IMG/VR virus record: IMGVR_UViG_3300042465_002270
Span: 1 to 45,515 of that record
Source of the DNA: a virus
DNA length: 45,515 bases
Reading direction: 5' to 3' (one strand)
Both the position numbers and the translations under genes were made by a program. Below the pieces are notes generated by a model. The model ran no database searches. It was not told where the DNA came from and saw only the letters and a program-made list of their open reading frames with translations. Of the stretch, positions 35,810 through 44,989 are shown in pieces. Positions within the stretch are counted from its first letter, which is position 1. Each line of letters opens with the position of its first letter.

Positions 35810-37840
35810 ATGTCAGATGTTTTTTCGTTTCGCTTATCAGAGGATTTTGTAAATAAATATAGTAATACTCCAGCACCGTTTGGATTTTCAGATGCGGGTA
35901 GCAACTCTTTAGGAGAAATTACTTTTATCAGAACATATTCTCGTGTTAAAGAAGATGGAACAAAAGAACGTTGGCACGAAGTATGTCGCCGTGTAATTGA
36001 GGGTATGTACTCAGTTCAAAAGAATCATGCTAAAGATAATAGACTACCTTGGAATGATAATAAATCACAGAAGTCAGCACAAGAAGCTTTCCAAAGAATG
36101 TTTGAATTAAAGTGGACACCTCCAGGCAGAGGTCTCTGGGCTTTCGGAACCCCAATGACTATGGAGAAAAGAAACTCAGCTTCATTACAAAATTGTGCAA
36201 TGGTTTCTACCCGTGACATTGATCGTAATGATCCAGGTGCCCTTTTTGCTTGGGTAATGGATGCTTTAATGTTAGGAATTGGAGTAGGGTTTGATACCTT
36301 GGGACAAGACAAACAAATGCCTATCTACGCTCCTACAGAGCCAGTTTCTACCTATGAGATTCCTGATACTCGTGAAGGATGGGTTGAGTCTGTCCGTCTT
36401 TTAATTAATTCATTTTTACGTCAAAATCAATCTATTCAAGAATTTAAGTATGACCTTATCCGTCCTCTAGGATCAGCCATTAAAGGCTTTGGTGGGGTCG
36501 CTAGCGGTCCAGAACCATTAATTCAACTACACATACGCATACGAAATGTCATTGGCTCTAGAGCAGGAGAAGTACTAGATAGTCGTGCAATTGTTGACAT
36601 TGTTAATCTTATTGGAACATGTGTCGTTTCTGGAAATGTTAGACGTTCTGCTACTTTGGCTTTAGGAACACCAGAAGACAATGGTTTTATTAATTTAAAG
36701 AATCCAGAAGTATTTCCTGAAAGAAATTCATTTGATCCAGAAAAACCAGGCTGGGCATGGATGTCTAATAATTCTATTTCTGCTACTGTTGGCACTAAAT
36801 ATGAAGACTATGTTGATTTAATTGCTGATAATGGTGAGCCAGGATTTATTTGGTTAGATGTTGCGAGAGACTATGGTCGTTTAGCAGATGCACCAGACTA
36901 TAAGGATTCCCGTATTATGGGATTCAATCCTTGTGCGGAGCAGCCATTGGAGTCATACGAACTTTGTACACTTGTAGAAGTGCACTTAAATCGTCATGAA
37001 TCCAAGGAGGACTTCCTAAAGACATTAAAATTTGCGTATCTTTATGGAAAGACTGTTACCCTTATGCCAACACATTGGCAGCAAACAAACGGTATCATGC
37101 AAAGAAACAGACGTATTGGAACATCCCTAACTGGAATTGCATCTTTTGCAGATACCTATGGATTACCAACAACTCGTGAATGGATGGATGAAGGGTATCA
37201 AAAGATTCGTTACTATGATCACAAATACTCAGAATGGCTATGCGTTAGAGAGTCTGTTCGTGTAACAACAGTTAAGCCATCAGGATCTGTATCACTGCTA
37301 TCTGGAGCAACTCCAGGAGTTCACTGGGGCCCAGGAGGAGAGTTTTATTTAAGATCTATTCGTTTTGGAAACACAGATCCTATGCTTTATTTGTTTAAAG
37401 CAGCGGGATATAAAATTGAAGATGATGTAGTATCAGCCAATACATCTGTAGTATATTTTCCAGTAGCATCTGGTCACAAGAGATCAGAAAAAGAAGTTAG
37501 CCTATTTGAAAAGATTGGTTTAGCAGCTACTGCTCAGAAGTACTGGTCAGATAATGGCGTTTCCGTTACTCTTTCTTTTGATAAAGAAACAGAAAAGAAG
37601 TTTGTTGCACCAGCCCTAAATATGTACGAAGGACAGCTAAAGGCAGTTTCTTTCCTTCCAATGGGAAATAAGACTTATCCACAGCAACCGTACACAGAGA
37701 TAACAAGAGAAGAATATAACTCTTATGTGGGTACAATTGGTAAGATTGACTGGTCTGCTATCTATGATGGAGTTGAAAATCTTGAGGCAGAAGGAGAGTC
37801 TTATTGCTCTACTGATGCTTGTGAGATTAAACTTTATTAA
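35810..37840 (+). CDS. nrdJ: Adenosylcobalamin-dependent ribonucleotide reductase
   Basis: A 676-aa class II, B12-dependent ribonucleoside triphosphate reductase of the monomeric NrdJ type. It makes deoxynucleotides for phage DNA synthesis, with no need for oxygen or a small subunit. Visible landmarks: NCAMVS with the first active-site Cys (about residue 129), NPCAEQPLESYELCTL (about 372-387) with the thiyl-radical Cys, the Glu and the second redox Cys, VTTVKPSGSVSLLSG (about 484-498), and the C-terminal redox pair CSTDAC four residues from the end. All catalytic residues are intact and the length is near the family norm. It stands alone between the modification block and the structural genes, with its own promoter. 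Confidence 0.93.
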   Translation: MSDVFSFRLSEDFVNKYSNTPAPFGFSDAGSNSLGEITFIRTYSRVKEDGTKERWHEVCRRVIEGMYSVQKNHAKDNRLPWNDNKSQKSAQEAFQRMFELKWTPPGRGLWAFGTPMTMEKRNSASLQNCAMVSTRDIDRNDPGALFAWVMDALMLGIGVGFDTLGQDKQMPIYAPTEPVSTYEIPDTREGWVESVRLLINSFLRQNQSIQEFKYDLIRPLGSAIKGFGGVASGPEPLIQLHIRIRNVIGSRAGEVLDSRAIVDIVNLIGTCVVSGNVRRSATLALGTPEDNGFINLKNPEVFPERNSFDPEKPGWAWMSNNSISATVGTKYEDYVDLIADNGEPGFIWLDVARDYGRLADAPDYKDSRIMGFNPCAEQPLESYELCTLVEVHLNRHESKEDFLKTLKFAYLYGKTVTLMPTHWQQTNGIMQRNRRIGTSLTGIASFADTYGLPTTREWMDEGYQKIRYYDHKYSEWLCVRESVRVTTVKPSGSVSLLSGATPGVHWGPGGEFYLRSIRFGNTDPMLYLFKAAGYKIEDDVVSANTSVVYFPVASGHKRSEKEVSLFEKIGLAATAQKYWSDNGVSVTLSFDKETEKKFVAPALNMYEGQLKAVSFLPMGNKTYPQQPYTEITREEYNSYVGTIGKIDWSAIYDGVENLEAEGESYCSTDACEIKLY

Positions 37841-37852
37841 CCCTTAGCCTGC

Positions 37853-37858
37853 TATAAT
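37853..37858 (+). promoter_or_regulatory. Extended -10 TGC-TATAAT
   Basis: Predicted start 37865; a 10-nt leader with TAGGAG before the ATG at 37875. Confidence 0.55.
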
Positions 37859-37874
37859 AAGGGGTAGGAGATAT

Positions 37875-40800
37875 ATGTCTAACCCATCTAATTTATATGC
37901 AGAAAAAATTTACTCAGAGCACCCTCTGGTACTTTGGGCACTAGACGATCAAGCAGATTATGTAAGTTTAATTACTGAGGCAAAAAGAAATATAGTATCT
38001 CTTTGGGATGACACAGAATCCTGTACTTTAAGTTCTGGGTCAGCACCTGCAGAAGAACCTTTTCCTGATAGTTTTACAAGCCTAGTGTCTTGCAATGTTC
38101 CAGCAGGGGCATCTGGGGAATCAATTATATTAAGTCCAGATATTGATAATTTCCAAAACCTTAATACAACATTAGGAACATTTTCTATTGGTTCTTATTT
38201 TTATATTGATAGTTTATATATTAACTCTATTGCTATTGGTTATGAATATACAGATACAACTACTTTAGAGGTAGTTCAAAAGCTTAAAACTTTTGCAGAT
38301 CCAGCCTACCAGTCATGGTCTTTTATGTCAGAAACTTTTGAAATCCCTGAAGAAAATACAAACTTTAAAATAATTATAAAAATATTAAAGTCTTCAGGCG
38401 GAGCAACATCTGCTGACTATAAAGTTTATTTTAATGGAATAACTACAGGACAATGGTCTGAAGAATTTCATAAAGAATCTTTAGGAGTTACACCAGCATC
38501 TTTTCCAGCAACAATTGCAATTGATACAACAGATACCGTAATCCCAGCTGCAGCCTATGGAGTGTCTAGTAATACCGCATACTATTTGGTAAAGAATAAT
38601 GCTCTTCTTGCAAAAAATACAAGTATTCCATTAGTATTTGGTGCTTCTGGGTTAACTAAAATTATTCCAAACACATCAAACAAACCTTCATTAATATTTC
38701 CAGGTCAAGGATTTTTAAACAAATCTGGGCAGCATAAAGAATACACTGTAGAGTTTTGGGCAAGAATAATTGCAGACTCTCCAGACCCAAAAAGAATATT
38801 TGGACCAATTGCTTCTACAGATGGACTCTATGTAGATTCAGGCTTTTTAACTTTAGTTATTGGTGGTCAGTCAAATTCTCATTTTGTTGGTGAGTGGTTT
38901 AGACCAATGCTTATCCATATTAGATTAATTAAGAATTCTGTGACGGTATTGGTAAATGGAGAACAGGTAATAGAAATTGCTATTGATACCACATCTTTAG
39001 CATTACCAGACTTACTAAATGCACAGCTAAAAAGCCAAGACTGGCTTGGATTTTATGCATACGAGAATGTAAGTTTGATTGAAGTAGACTGTTTTGCTAT
39101 ATACTCTTACCAAGTTTCTGTAACTGTTGCTAAACGTAGATGGGTTTATGGTCAAGCCGTATCTTCAGCACAATCTATCAACTCATCCTATGGTGGAACT
39201 TCTGCTTTTATAGACTATTCATTTTCAAACTATACCGCAAACTATAACTATCCAAGCTTTGCACAGTGGCAACAGGGAAGCTTTGATAATCTAGAAACAA
39301 CATCTTTAGAGTTGACAACACCATCTTATAGTTTGCCTAACATATTTTTAGATACTAAAAGTCTAGATGATCTATATACTGATTGTAAAGCAATACAGAC
39401 AGATCAAGAATCTGGAGCATTTCCACACAAATTTTTAACATTTAGACCAAACTCAACTTGGAGTGGACTAGGAACATATCTAAACTTTCCAAAATTAAAT
39501 ATTTTAAATGATAAGGTTAAGTCTATTTATGGGGTATTTGGCAGCAATGTACTATTGCTTGATGCAGAATACTACAACACTTCTCCAGCAGACTATATTG
39601 AAGCAGGGTATTATAATACTACCAGCTGGACAGAATTTTTTGATGCTGGAAATCCAGGAACTAATCAAACATTAATTAAAATTTATAATACGCTAACAGG
39701 TGATTTTTTTATTGTTAGACTTAATGAAACCGTTATTGAGTATGTTTTAAATTATAATAAAGAAGAACAAATAGTGTATACAACAGAAAACATTGAGTCT
39801 GAACAACTTTTTGCAGTTGGAATTAATATTGATGATTTGTCTAATGTTTTTGGAGGCAATGTTTCAGCATTCTTTGGTAATGTAAATGGACTAAAAGTCT
39901 ATGTTGCAGGAGACGAAGAAACATCTAACTCATTCTTTGGAAAAATTTACTCATTAGGATTTACAACAGAGCTTAATCATAAATCAATATCAAACTATTT
40001 TAATGAATACGGTGTTGTTAAATTTGATGATTTATCTGCCCCTGGAGTAACAGAAGAAACTAATGCTATTGCTCTTATAAATCATTTAGCCAGCTATACC
40101 CTGTTGCCAACAGAAGCATACAATGAATTCTTTCTTGATATTGGAGTATCTGGACACTGGCAAGACTACCTTCCCCTTTCTTATTTTGCTAAATATGTTA
40201 ATAACGCACAAGGTGCTTCTTACTATGATTTAGATTTTTTACAGTTTAACCTTGGGTATCCATCGCCATCTAAACTACTAGAAAAAGAAACTAACTCTTC
40301 TTGGACATATGAAGATTTAAAGGAAGAATATTCAGCACCTATTCAGCAAACCTATTATCAAATAGATAATAGCCTTATTACTGGATGGAATGACTATGAA
40401 GATTTATCTCAAAAGGCATTAAAGTACTACGAATATGATACCTCAGAATCTTTTGTTAAAAGCTATGTTACTTTTCAATATATAGCAGATGGAGCAAATG
40501 CTCTTGATGAAACCTTTAATATTAATGTTCCAGCCAAAGAAGGATCAATTATTGATATTGATAACTACCCAGACTGGGCTGCTAGTAAATTTGAAATTGT
40601 AGATAATACAATTATTTATCCTAGCAAGTCTGTAGATTTCAATGACTTAGCAGTTGTATATTCTATTGAGTTTAATGTGCGTGGAATTATTAATAGACCA
40701 ATTAAAATTAAAGAATTAGAGATAGCTTCGCAAGCATTGAGTGATAATGCCTTTAACTCGGTAGGTACTAGGTTTGGAGTTGATCTAGTGCCATACAAAA

Positions 40801-41615
40801 AATCTGGAATTTATTTTGACTATAAGTCAAAAAATCCTTTTAGTATTTATAAGTCAAGCACACCATACCTTTATTTAACAAAAAATTCTGGAATAGAGGT
40901 TCGTGGGGACTTTAACTTTGAAACAAATCGTGGCATTGCTATGCCAATTAATAAAGAATTGTCAGATGAATATCGTGTAAGCTCAATGCAAGCCTGGATG
41001 TTCGTAAATCAAGATTTTTTTTCTGCTTCACCAATTGAAATCTTTGAAATTAAATACAAAGAAGATATTATTAAATTTTACATGGTTGCAGACAGTCCAT
41101 CTGGATCAAGAGCTAAAATATATGCAACCAGTAGCTTAACTGGAACAGAATATACAGGGCTAACGTATTTCTGGAACGGCATATCAGTTCAAAATCCAGT
41201 TATTACAATAAAAGAATGGGGATCACTAGGATTACAGTTTTCATCTGCACTAAACTTTGACCTATACACTGGTGCAATTAATCTAAATGGTCCAATACTT
41301 TTTAATAATATATCTTTCTACCAGGCAAACAATTTACAGACAATACAGAGCATTGTTACTAGGCCTTGGCTAAAGGTTTTGAACAGTGATGGAGAAAAGC
41401 TTTGGTCGTACTGGAGTGAAAACTTTAATTGGCAAGAAGCCTTAGTCGTTTCAAGCTCAGAGCTATATGGAGTCAACCCAACAGATGTTTATAAGAACTA
41501 CCTAGGAACTAATAAGATTATCATTGATGATAATGAGGGTATGACGTTTGATTCTAATAAAATGAAGATATATACTGATACTACATGGGATACAAAGACC
41601 CTCTTGCCAGTCTAA
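37875..41615 (+). CDS. Large LamG-like structural protein
   Basis: A 1246-aa protein, the largest of the window. Its N-terminus (NLYAEKIYSEHPLVLWALDD) is like that of large minor tail proteins of actinobacteriophages. A LamG/concanavalin-like domain is suggested at about 285-425 (KEYTVEFWARI ... WLGFYAYENVSLIEVDCFAIYSY); a second at about 1030-1180 (SSMQAWMFVNQ...). Such domains bind carbohydrate. The rest is beta-rich with few repeats. It is probably a tail or capsid fibre involved in host binding. Its place just before the portal is unusual for a tail protein. Confidence 0.7.
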   Translation: MSNPSNLYAEKIYSEHPLVLWALDDQADYVSLITEAKRNIVSLWDDTESCTLSSGSAPAEEPFPDSFTSLVSCNVPAGASGESIILSPDIDNFQNLNTTLGTFSIGSYFYIDSLYINSIAIGYEYTDTTTLEVVQKLKTFADPAYQSWSFMSETFEIPEENTNFKIIIKILKSSGGATSADYKVYFNGITTGQWSEEFHKESLGVTPASFPATIAIDTTDTVIPAAAYGVSSNTAYYLVKNNALLAKNTSIPLVFGASGLTKIIPNTSNKPSLIFPGQGFLNKSGQHKEYTVEFWARIIADSPDPKRIFGPIASTDGLYVDSGFLTLVIGGQSNSHFVGEWFRPMLIHIRLIKNSVTVLVNGEQVIEIAIDTTSLALPDLLNAQLKSQDWLGFYAYENVSLIEVDCFAIYSYQVSVTVAKRRWVYGQAVSSAQSINSSYGGTSAFIDYSFSNYTANYNYPSFAQWQQGSFDNLETTSLELTTPSYSLPNIFLDTKSLDDLYTDCKAIQTDQESGAFPHKFLTFRPNSTWSGLGTYLNFPKLNILNDKVKSIYGVFGSNVLLLDAEYYNTSPADYIEAGYYNTTSWTEFFDAGNPGTNQTLIKIYNTLTGDFFIVRLNETVIEYVLNYNKEEQIVYTTENIESEQLFAVGINIDDLSNVFGGNVSAFFGNVNGLKVYVAGDEETSNSFFGKIYSLGFTTELNHKSISNYFNEYGVVKFDDLSAPGVTEETNAIALINHLASYTLLPTEAYNEFFLDIGVSGHWQDYLPLSYFAKYVNNAQGASYYDLDFLQFNLGYPSPSKLLEKETNSSWTYEDLKEEYSAPIQQTYYQIDNSLITGWNDYEDLSQKALKYYEYDTSESFVKSYVTFQYIADGANALDETFNINVPAKEGSIIDIDNYPDWAASKFEIVDNTIIYPSKSVDFNDLAVVYSIEFNVRGIINRPIKIKELEIASQALSDNAFNSVGTRFGVDLVPYKKSGIYFDYKSKNPFSIYKSSTPYLYLTKNSGIEVRGDFNFETNRGIAMPINKELSDEYRVSSMQAWMFVNQDFFSASPIEIFEIKYKEDIIKFYMVADSPSGSRAKIYATSSLTGTEYTGLTYFWNGISVQNPVITIKEWGSLGLQFSSALNFDLYTGAINLNGPILFNNISFYQANNLQTIQSIVTRPWLKVLNSDGEKLWSYWSENFNWQEALVVSSSELYGVNPTDVYKNYLGTNKIIIDDNEGMTFDSNKMKIYTDTTWDTKTLLPV

Positions 41616-41620
41616 TATGG

Positions 41621-41626
41621 TATACT
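41621..41626 (+). promoter_or_regulatory. Extended -10 TGG-TATACT, leaderless
   Basis: Predicted start 41633, one base before the ATG at 41634. Confidence 0.6.
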
Positions 41627-41633
41627 TGAGGTT

Positions 41634-42020
41634 ATGGATTCATTAATAAACCCAAAAACTGGTAAACCGATTGTTAACAATGTACGCAGAAAAGTCATCG
41701 ATAAGCACTATGACTGGGGACTGTATGTGTATAAAAAGTCAACTGGAAAATGGTTTACAGACGGCTCAGGCTCAGTACTGAATATCCCTGCACAAAAAGG
41801 GGATATATCTAAGATTGCAGAACTAAAAAGAGAAGCAATTTCCTACGGAGATGACGGTCAAGGAACAGCAGTCTTTGTTCCTGGATTGACAAGGGTAACA
41901 GAAGAAGAATATTCAGAGCAAAAGGATAGAATGAAGCAAGGATTAATTCCTTCCCTAAATGATCTTGGTGCCATTGATGCAGCACAAAAAACTTTAAGGA
42001 TGTATGGCGATGAGGGATAG
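41634..42020 (+). CDS. Hypothetical protein upstream of portal
   Basis: A 128-aa basic protein (MDSLINPKTGKPIVNNVRRK...) with a short beta domain (YDWGLYVYKKSTGKWF) and a helical acidic end. It overlaps the portal gene by 17 bases and so is coupled to it. Unknown function; its place suggests a packaging or head role. Confidence 0.65.
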   Translation: MDSLINPKTGKPIVNNVRRKVIDKHYDWGLYVYKKSTGKWFTDGSGSVLNIPAQKGDISKIAELKREAISYGDDGQGTAVFVPGLTRVTEEEYSEQKDRMKQGLIPSLNDLGAIDAAQKTLRMYGDEG

Positions 42021-43611
42021 TTCTGATTACGTTAGTGCAAAACTAAATACACAAGAACAAGAAGAGAACATTTTTCATGCCCAAGACCCATTTAATAAAA
42101 CTTGGGATGATTTAAAAGATCTTGGTGGAATCAATCAAAACTTTAAAAGAAGAACTGTCAGACTTTTAAACAAGGCTGCTGAAATGACTCCAGCATATTT
42201 GGACTCAGCAAATGCTCAGTCATCAGGAGTTGACGGTACTGGGACAAAGGGTATTAATCCTGGAACAGTATACCGAAATGGATATGGCCTATTTGATATT
42301 ATTACTCCACCATACAACATGTATGAACTAGCAAACTTTTATGATACATCTTTTGCTAATCATGCTGCTATTGATGCTAAGGTAGAAAATATTGTAGGTC
42401 TTGGATATCGTTTTGATATTTCAGACAGAACATCTTTACGCCTTGAAACTTCAAGTGATGAGCAAGCATCTGCTCGTGCTCGAAAAAGAATTGAGCGCAT
42501 GAAGATTGAGCTTCGTGATTGGATAGAGAATTTAAATGATGATGACTCATTTACAAAGACTATGGAAAAAGTTTATATAGACTTAGAGGCAACAGGAAAT
42601 GGTTTCATTGAAATAGGAAGAACTGTTGAAGGCGACATCGGATACCTAGGTCATATTCCAGCAACTACTGTTCGTGTTCGTAGATTAAACGATGGCTTCC
42701 TTCAGATTATTGGTCAGCAAGTAGTTTACTTTAGAAACTTTGGGGCTAAGAACCAGAACCCAGTTACTGTAGATACTAGACCAAATGAGATTATTCATAT
42801 TAAGCAATACTCACCACTAAATACCTTTTATGGTGTACCAGATATTGTTGCTGCTTTTCCATCTTTGATTGGTGACAAGTTAGCATCACAATACAACATT
42901 GACTACTTTGAAAATAAAGCGGTACCACGATATATCATTACTTTAAAGGGTGCCAAGCTAAGTGCAGATGCAGAAGATAATATGTTTAGATTCTTGCAGA
43001 CTGGACTAAAATCTCAATCCCATAGAACTTTGTATATACCACTTCCTGGGGATACAGATCAAAACAAGGTTGAGTTCAAAATGGAGCCAATTGAAAATGG
43101 TATTCAAGACGGATCATTTAAAGAATACAGAAAGCAAAATCGTGATGATATCCTGATTGCCCATCAGGTTCCAATTTCTAAACTTGGTGGCTCTGACTCT
43201 GGTATCGCAGCAGCTTTGTCTCAAGATCGCACATTTAAAGAACAAGTTTCACGACCAGCACAACATCATCTTGAAAAGATTATCAATAAGATCATCAAAG
43301 AAAAAACAGATATTCTAGAGTTAAGGTTTAATGAGCTAACCCTTACAGATGAAATTGCTCAGTCTCAAATTCTTGAACGTCTTGTTAAGACTCAGATCAT
43401 GATGCCAAATGAGGCAAGAGAAGCTCTTGATCTTCCACAAACTAAAGACGGAGATACTCCATTCGTAATGTCTCCAGGTCAAGCAAATGATGCTCAATCA
43501 AATGCAACTGCAAATCGCCAACGGGATACAGAAAGAGTTAACAACCAGTCAGATGGCCCAGCAACTATAGCTGGAAGAAATCCTAAAGGTGAAGGAAGAT
43601 CATCTCAATAA
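42004..43611 (+). CDS. Portal protein
   Basis: A 535-aa phage portal protein of the HK97/PBSX-like group. Segments typical of the family include ANFYDTSFANHAAIDAKVENI (about 110-130), GNGFIEIGRTVEGDIGYLGHIPATTVRV (about 198-225), YSPLNTFYGVPDIVAAFPSL (about 270-289) and DDILIAHQVPISKLG (about 380-395). It should form the dodecameric ring through which DNA enters and leaves the head. The C-terminal 60 residues are polar and disordered. Start MAMRDSS at 42004 or Met3 at 42010. Confidence 0.9.
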   Translation: MAMRDSSDYVSAKLNTQEQEENIFHAQDPFNKTWDDLKDLGGINQNFKRRTVRLLNKAAEMTPAYLDSANAQSSGVDGTGTKGINPGTVYRNGYGLFDIITPPYNMYELANFYDTSFANHAAIDAKVENIVGLGYRFDISDRTSLRLETSSDEQASARARKRIERMKIELRDWIENLNDDDSFTKTMEKVYIDLEATGNGFIEIGRTVEGDIGYLGHIPATTVRVRRLNDGFLQIIGQQVVYFRNFGAKNQNPVTVDTRPNEIIHIKQYSPLNTFYGVPDIVAAFPSLIGDKLASQYNIDYFENKAVPRYIITLKGAKLSADAEDNMFRFLQTGLKSQSHRTLYIPLPGDTDQNKVEFKMEPIENGIQDGSFKEYRKQNRDDILIAHQVPISKLGGSDSGIAAALSQDRTFKEQVSRPAQHHLEKIINKIIKEKTDILELRFNELTLTDEIAQSQILERLVKTQIMMPNEAREALDLPQTKDGDTPFVMSPGQANDAQSNATANRQRDTERVNNQSDGPATIAGRNPKGEGRSSQ

Positions 43612-43635
43612 TTGAGAAAACTCATAAATGTTTGG

Positions 43636-43641
43636 TATAAT
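43636..43641 (+). promoter_or_regulatory. Extended -10 TGG-TATAAT, near leaderless
   Basis: Predicted start 43648, three bases before the ATG of the protease-scaffold gene at 43651. Confidence 0.6.
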
Positions 43642-43650
43642 AGATAAGCT

Positions 43651-44961
43651 ATGAATATAAATAAAGCTTCCTGGGTTACCGACGGAGACAACGTTCGTCT
43701 ATCAATGCCTTTTGGTAAGGTAGATCAAGAGCGAAGACTTGTTTCAGGTTTTGCCTCTCTAGACAATGTTGACAAACAAATGGACATTGTAACTACCGAA
43801 GCTAGTATGAGTGCTTTTGCAAAGTTTCGTGGAAACATTAGAGAAATGCACCAACCATCTGCTGTTGGCAAGATGATCTCATTTAAAGAAGAAAAATATT
43901 TTGATCCAGAATCAAAGAAGTTCTATAAGGGAATATACGTTTCTACCTATATTTCTAAGGGTGCCCAAGATGCTTGGGAAAAAGTTCTTGATGGCACATA
44001 CACTGGTTTTTCAATCGGGGGACGAATGAACAAGTGGGATGATGCATATGATGATACAATGGAAAAGCAAATTAGAATTATCAAGGACTATGACCTCATT
44101 GAGCTATCTCTTGTTGATAGTCCAGCAAACCAATTTGCTAGCATTATGTCAGTTGAGAAGGTTGATGGTGTCGATATGATTAAAGCAGATAACACTGTTT
44201 TAGAAAATGTATTCTATGACAAAGAGTCTGGATTAGTTATTGTTTCTGAAGAAGAGACACAAGTAAGTCCTGCAACTGGACAAGAAATGAAGAACATTGG
44301 TTTTGTTGAAAAAGATGATTTAGAAAAAGCAAATATGATAAAGTTCTTAGTTGATAGTGCTAAAGGCATTAGTACAATTAAGATTACTAAGGAGGTAAAT
44401 CCAATGACAGAAGCAACAGAAGTAGCAGTCGAATCTGCAGTTGAAGAAGTTGAGGTTACTCCAGAGGCACAGCCAGCAGTTGTTCAAGAAACACCTGCAG
44501 TAGTTGAGGAAGCACCAGCAGCTGAAAAAGCTCTTGCTGTAGAATCATCTGATGGTAGTGCAGAGTCTTCAGTTGCACCTGCAGCTGAGACTGTAGAGAA
44601 TACTGCAGACAAGGCAGATAGCCTTGATGCAAATGCAACAGCATCTAATGAAGAAATTGCTAAAGCAGTTTCAGACATTAAGGATTCTCTAACTAATGCC
44701 TTTGGCGATCTCGCTTCAACTGTAAAATCTTTACATGAGCAGATTATGACACTAAGTAAGTCTCTTGAATCCGTAACTAGTGAGGTTAAGGAAGTTAAGG
44801 GAACATTTGATGAGTTTGGCAAGCGAGTGGATGACGTAGTAGCAGACACAGCTTTCCGCAAGTCTGGCGATCTAGGCGAGATCGTACAGTTCGAACCACT
44901 TAAGGTTCAAAAATCCCTATGGGGCGGTCGTTTCCTCACATCAACCGACCTATTCAACTAA
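43651..44961 (+). CDS. Prohead protease fused to scaffold domain
   Basis: A 436-aa head maturation protein. The N-terminal part (about 15-170) matches the XkdF/S78-like prohead protease group: VSGFASLDNVDKQMDIV, H67 in REMHQPSAVG, S121 in YTGFSIGGRM as likely catalytic residues, and DLIELSLVDSPANQ. The C-terminal part (252-436) is a Glu/Ala-rich disordered stretch followed by a long coiled coil (about 335-395) and ends LWGGRFLTSTDLFN, as in scaffold proteins. A strong internal ribosome site precedes Met252, so a separate scaffold is probably also made. Confidence 0.88.
   Translation: MNINKASWVTDGDNVRLSMPFGKVDQERRLVSGFASLDNVDKQMDIVTTEASMSAFAKFRGNIREMHQPSAVGKMISFKEEKYFDPESKKFYKGIYVSTYISKGAQDAWEKVLDGTYTGFSIGGRMNKWDDAYDDTMEKQIRIIKDYDLIELSLVDSPANQFASIMSVEKVDGVDMIKADNTVLENVFYDKESGLVIVSEEETQVSPATGQEMKNIGFVEKDDLEKANMIKFLVDSAKGISTIKITKEVNPMTEATEVAVESAVEEVEVTPEAQPAVVQETPAVVEEAPAAEKALAVESSDGSAESSVAPAAETVENTADKADSLDANATASNEEIAKAVSDIKDSLTNAFGDLASTVKSLHEQIMTLSKSLESVTSEVKEVKGTFDEFGKRVDDVVADTAFRKSGDLGEIVQFEPLKVQKSLWGGRFLTSTDLFN
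44404..44961 (+). CDS. Nested scaffold protein (internal start)
   Basis: In-frame internal start at Met252 of the protease-scaffold gene. AAGGAGGT at 44389-44396 lies 7 bases before ATG 44404, the best ribosome site in the area, although it is inside a coding sequence. The product would be 185 aa: an acidic Ala/Glu/Val-rich N-terminus, a coiled coil and the conserved C-terminal tip. This parallels the internally started scaffold (Nu3) of lambda. An excess of free scaffold over protease is expected for capsid assembly. Confidence 0.75.
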   Translation: MTEATEVAVESAVEEVEVTPEAQPAVVQETPAVVEEAPAAEKALAVESSDGSAESSVAPAAETVENTADKADSLDANATASNEEIAKAVSDIKDSLTNAFGDLASTVKSLHEQIMTLSKSLESVTSEVKEVKGTFDEFGKRVDDVVADTAFRKSGDLGEIVQFEPLKVQKSLWGGRFLTSTDLFN

Positions 44962-44989
44962 GATATAAAATCACTAGGAGGTGAACAAT

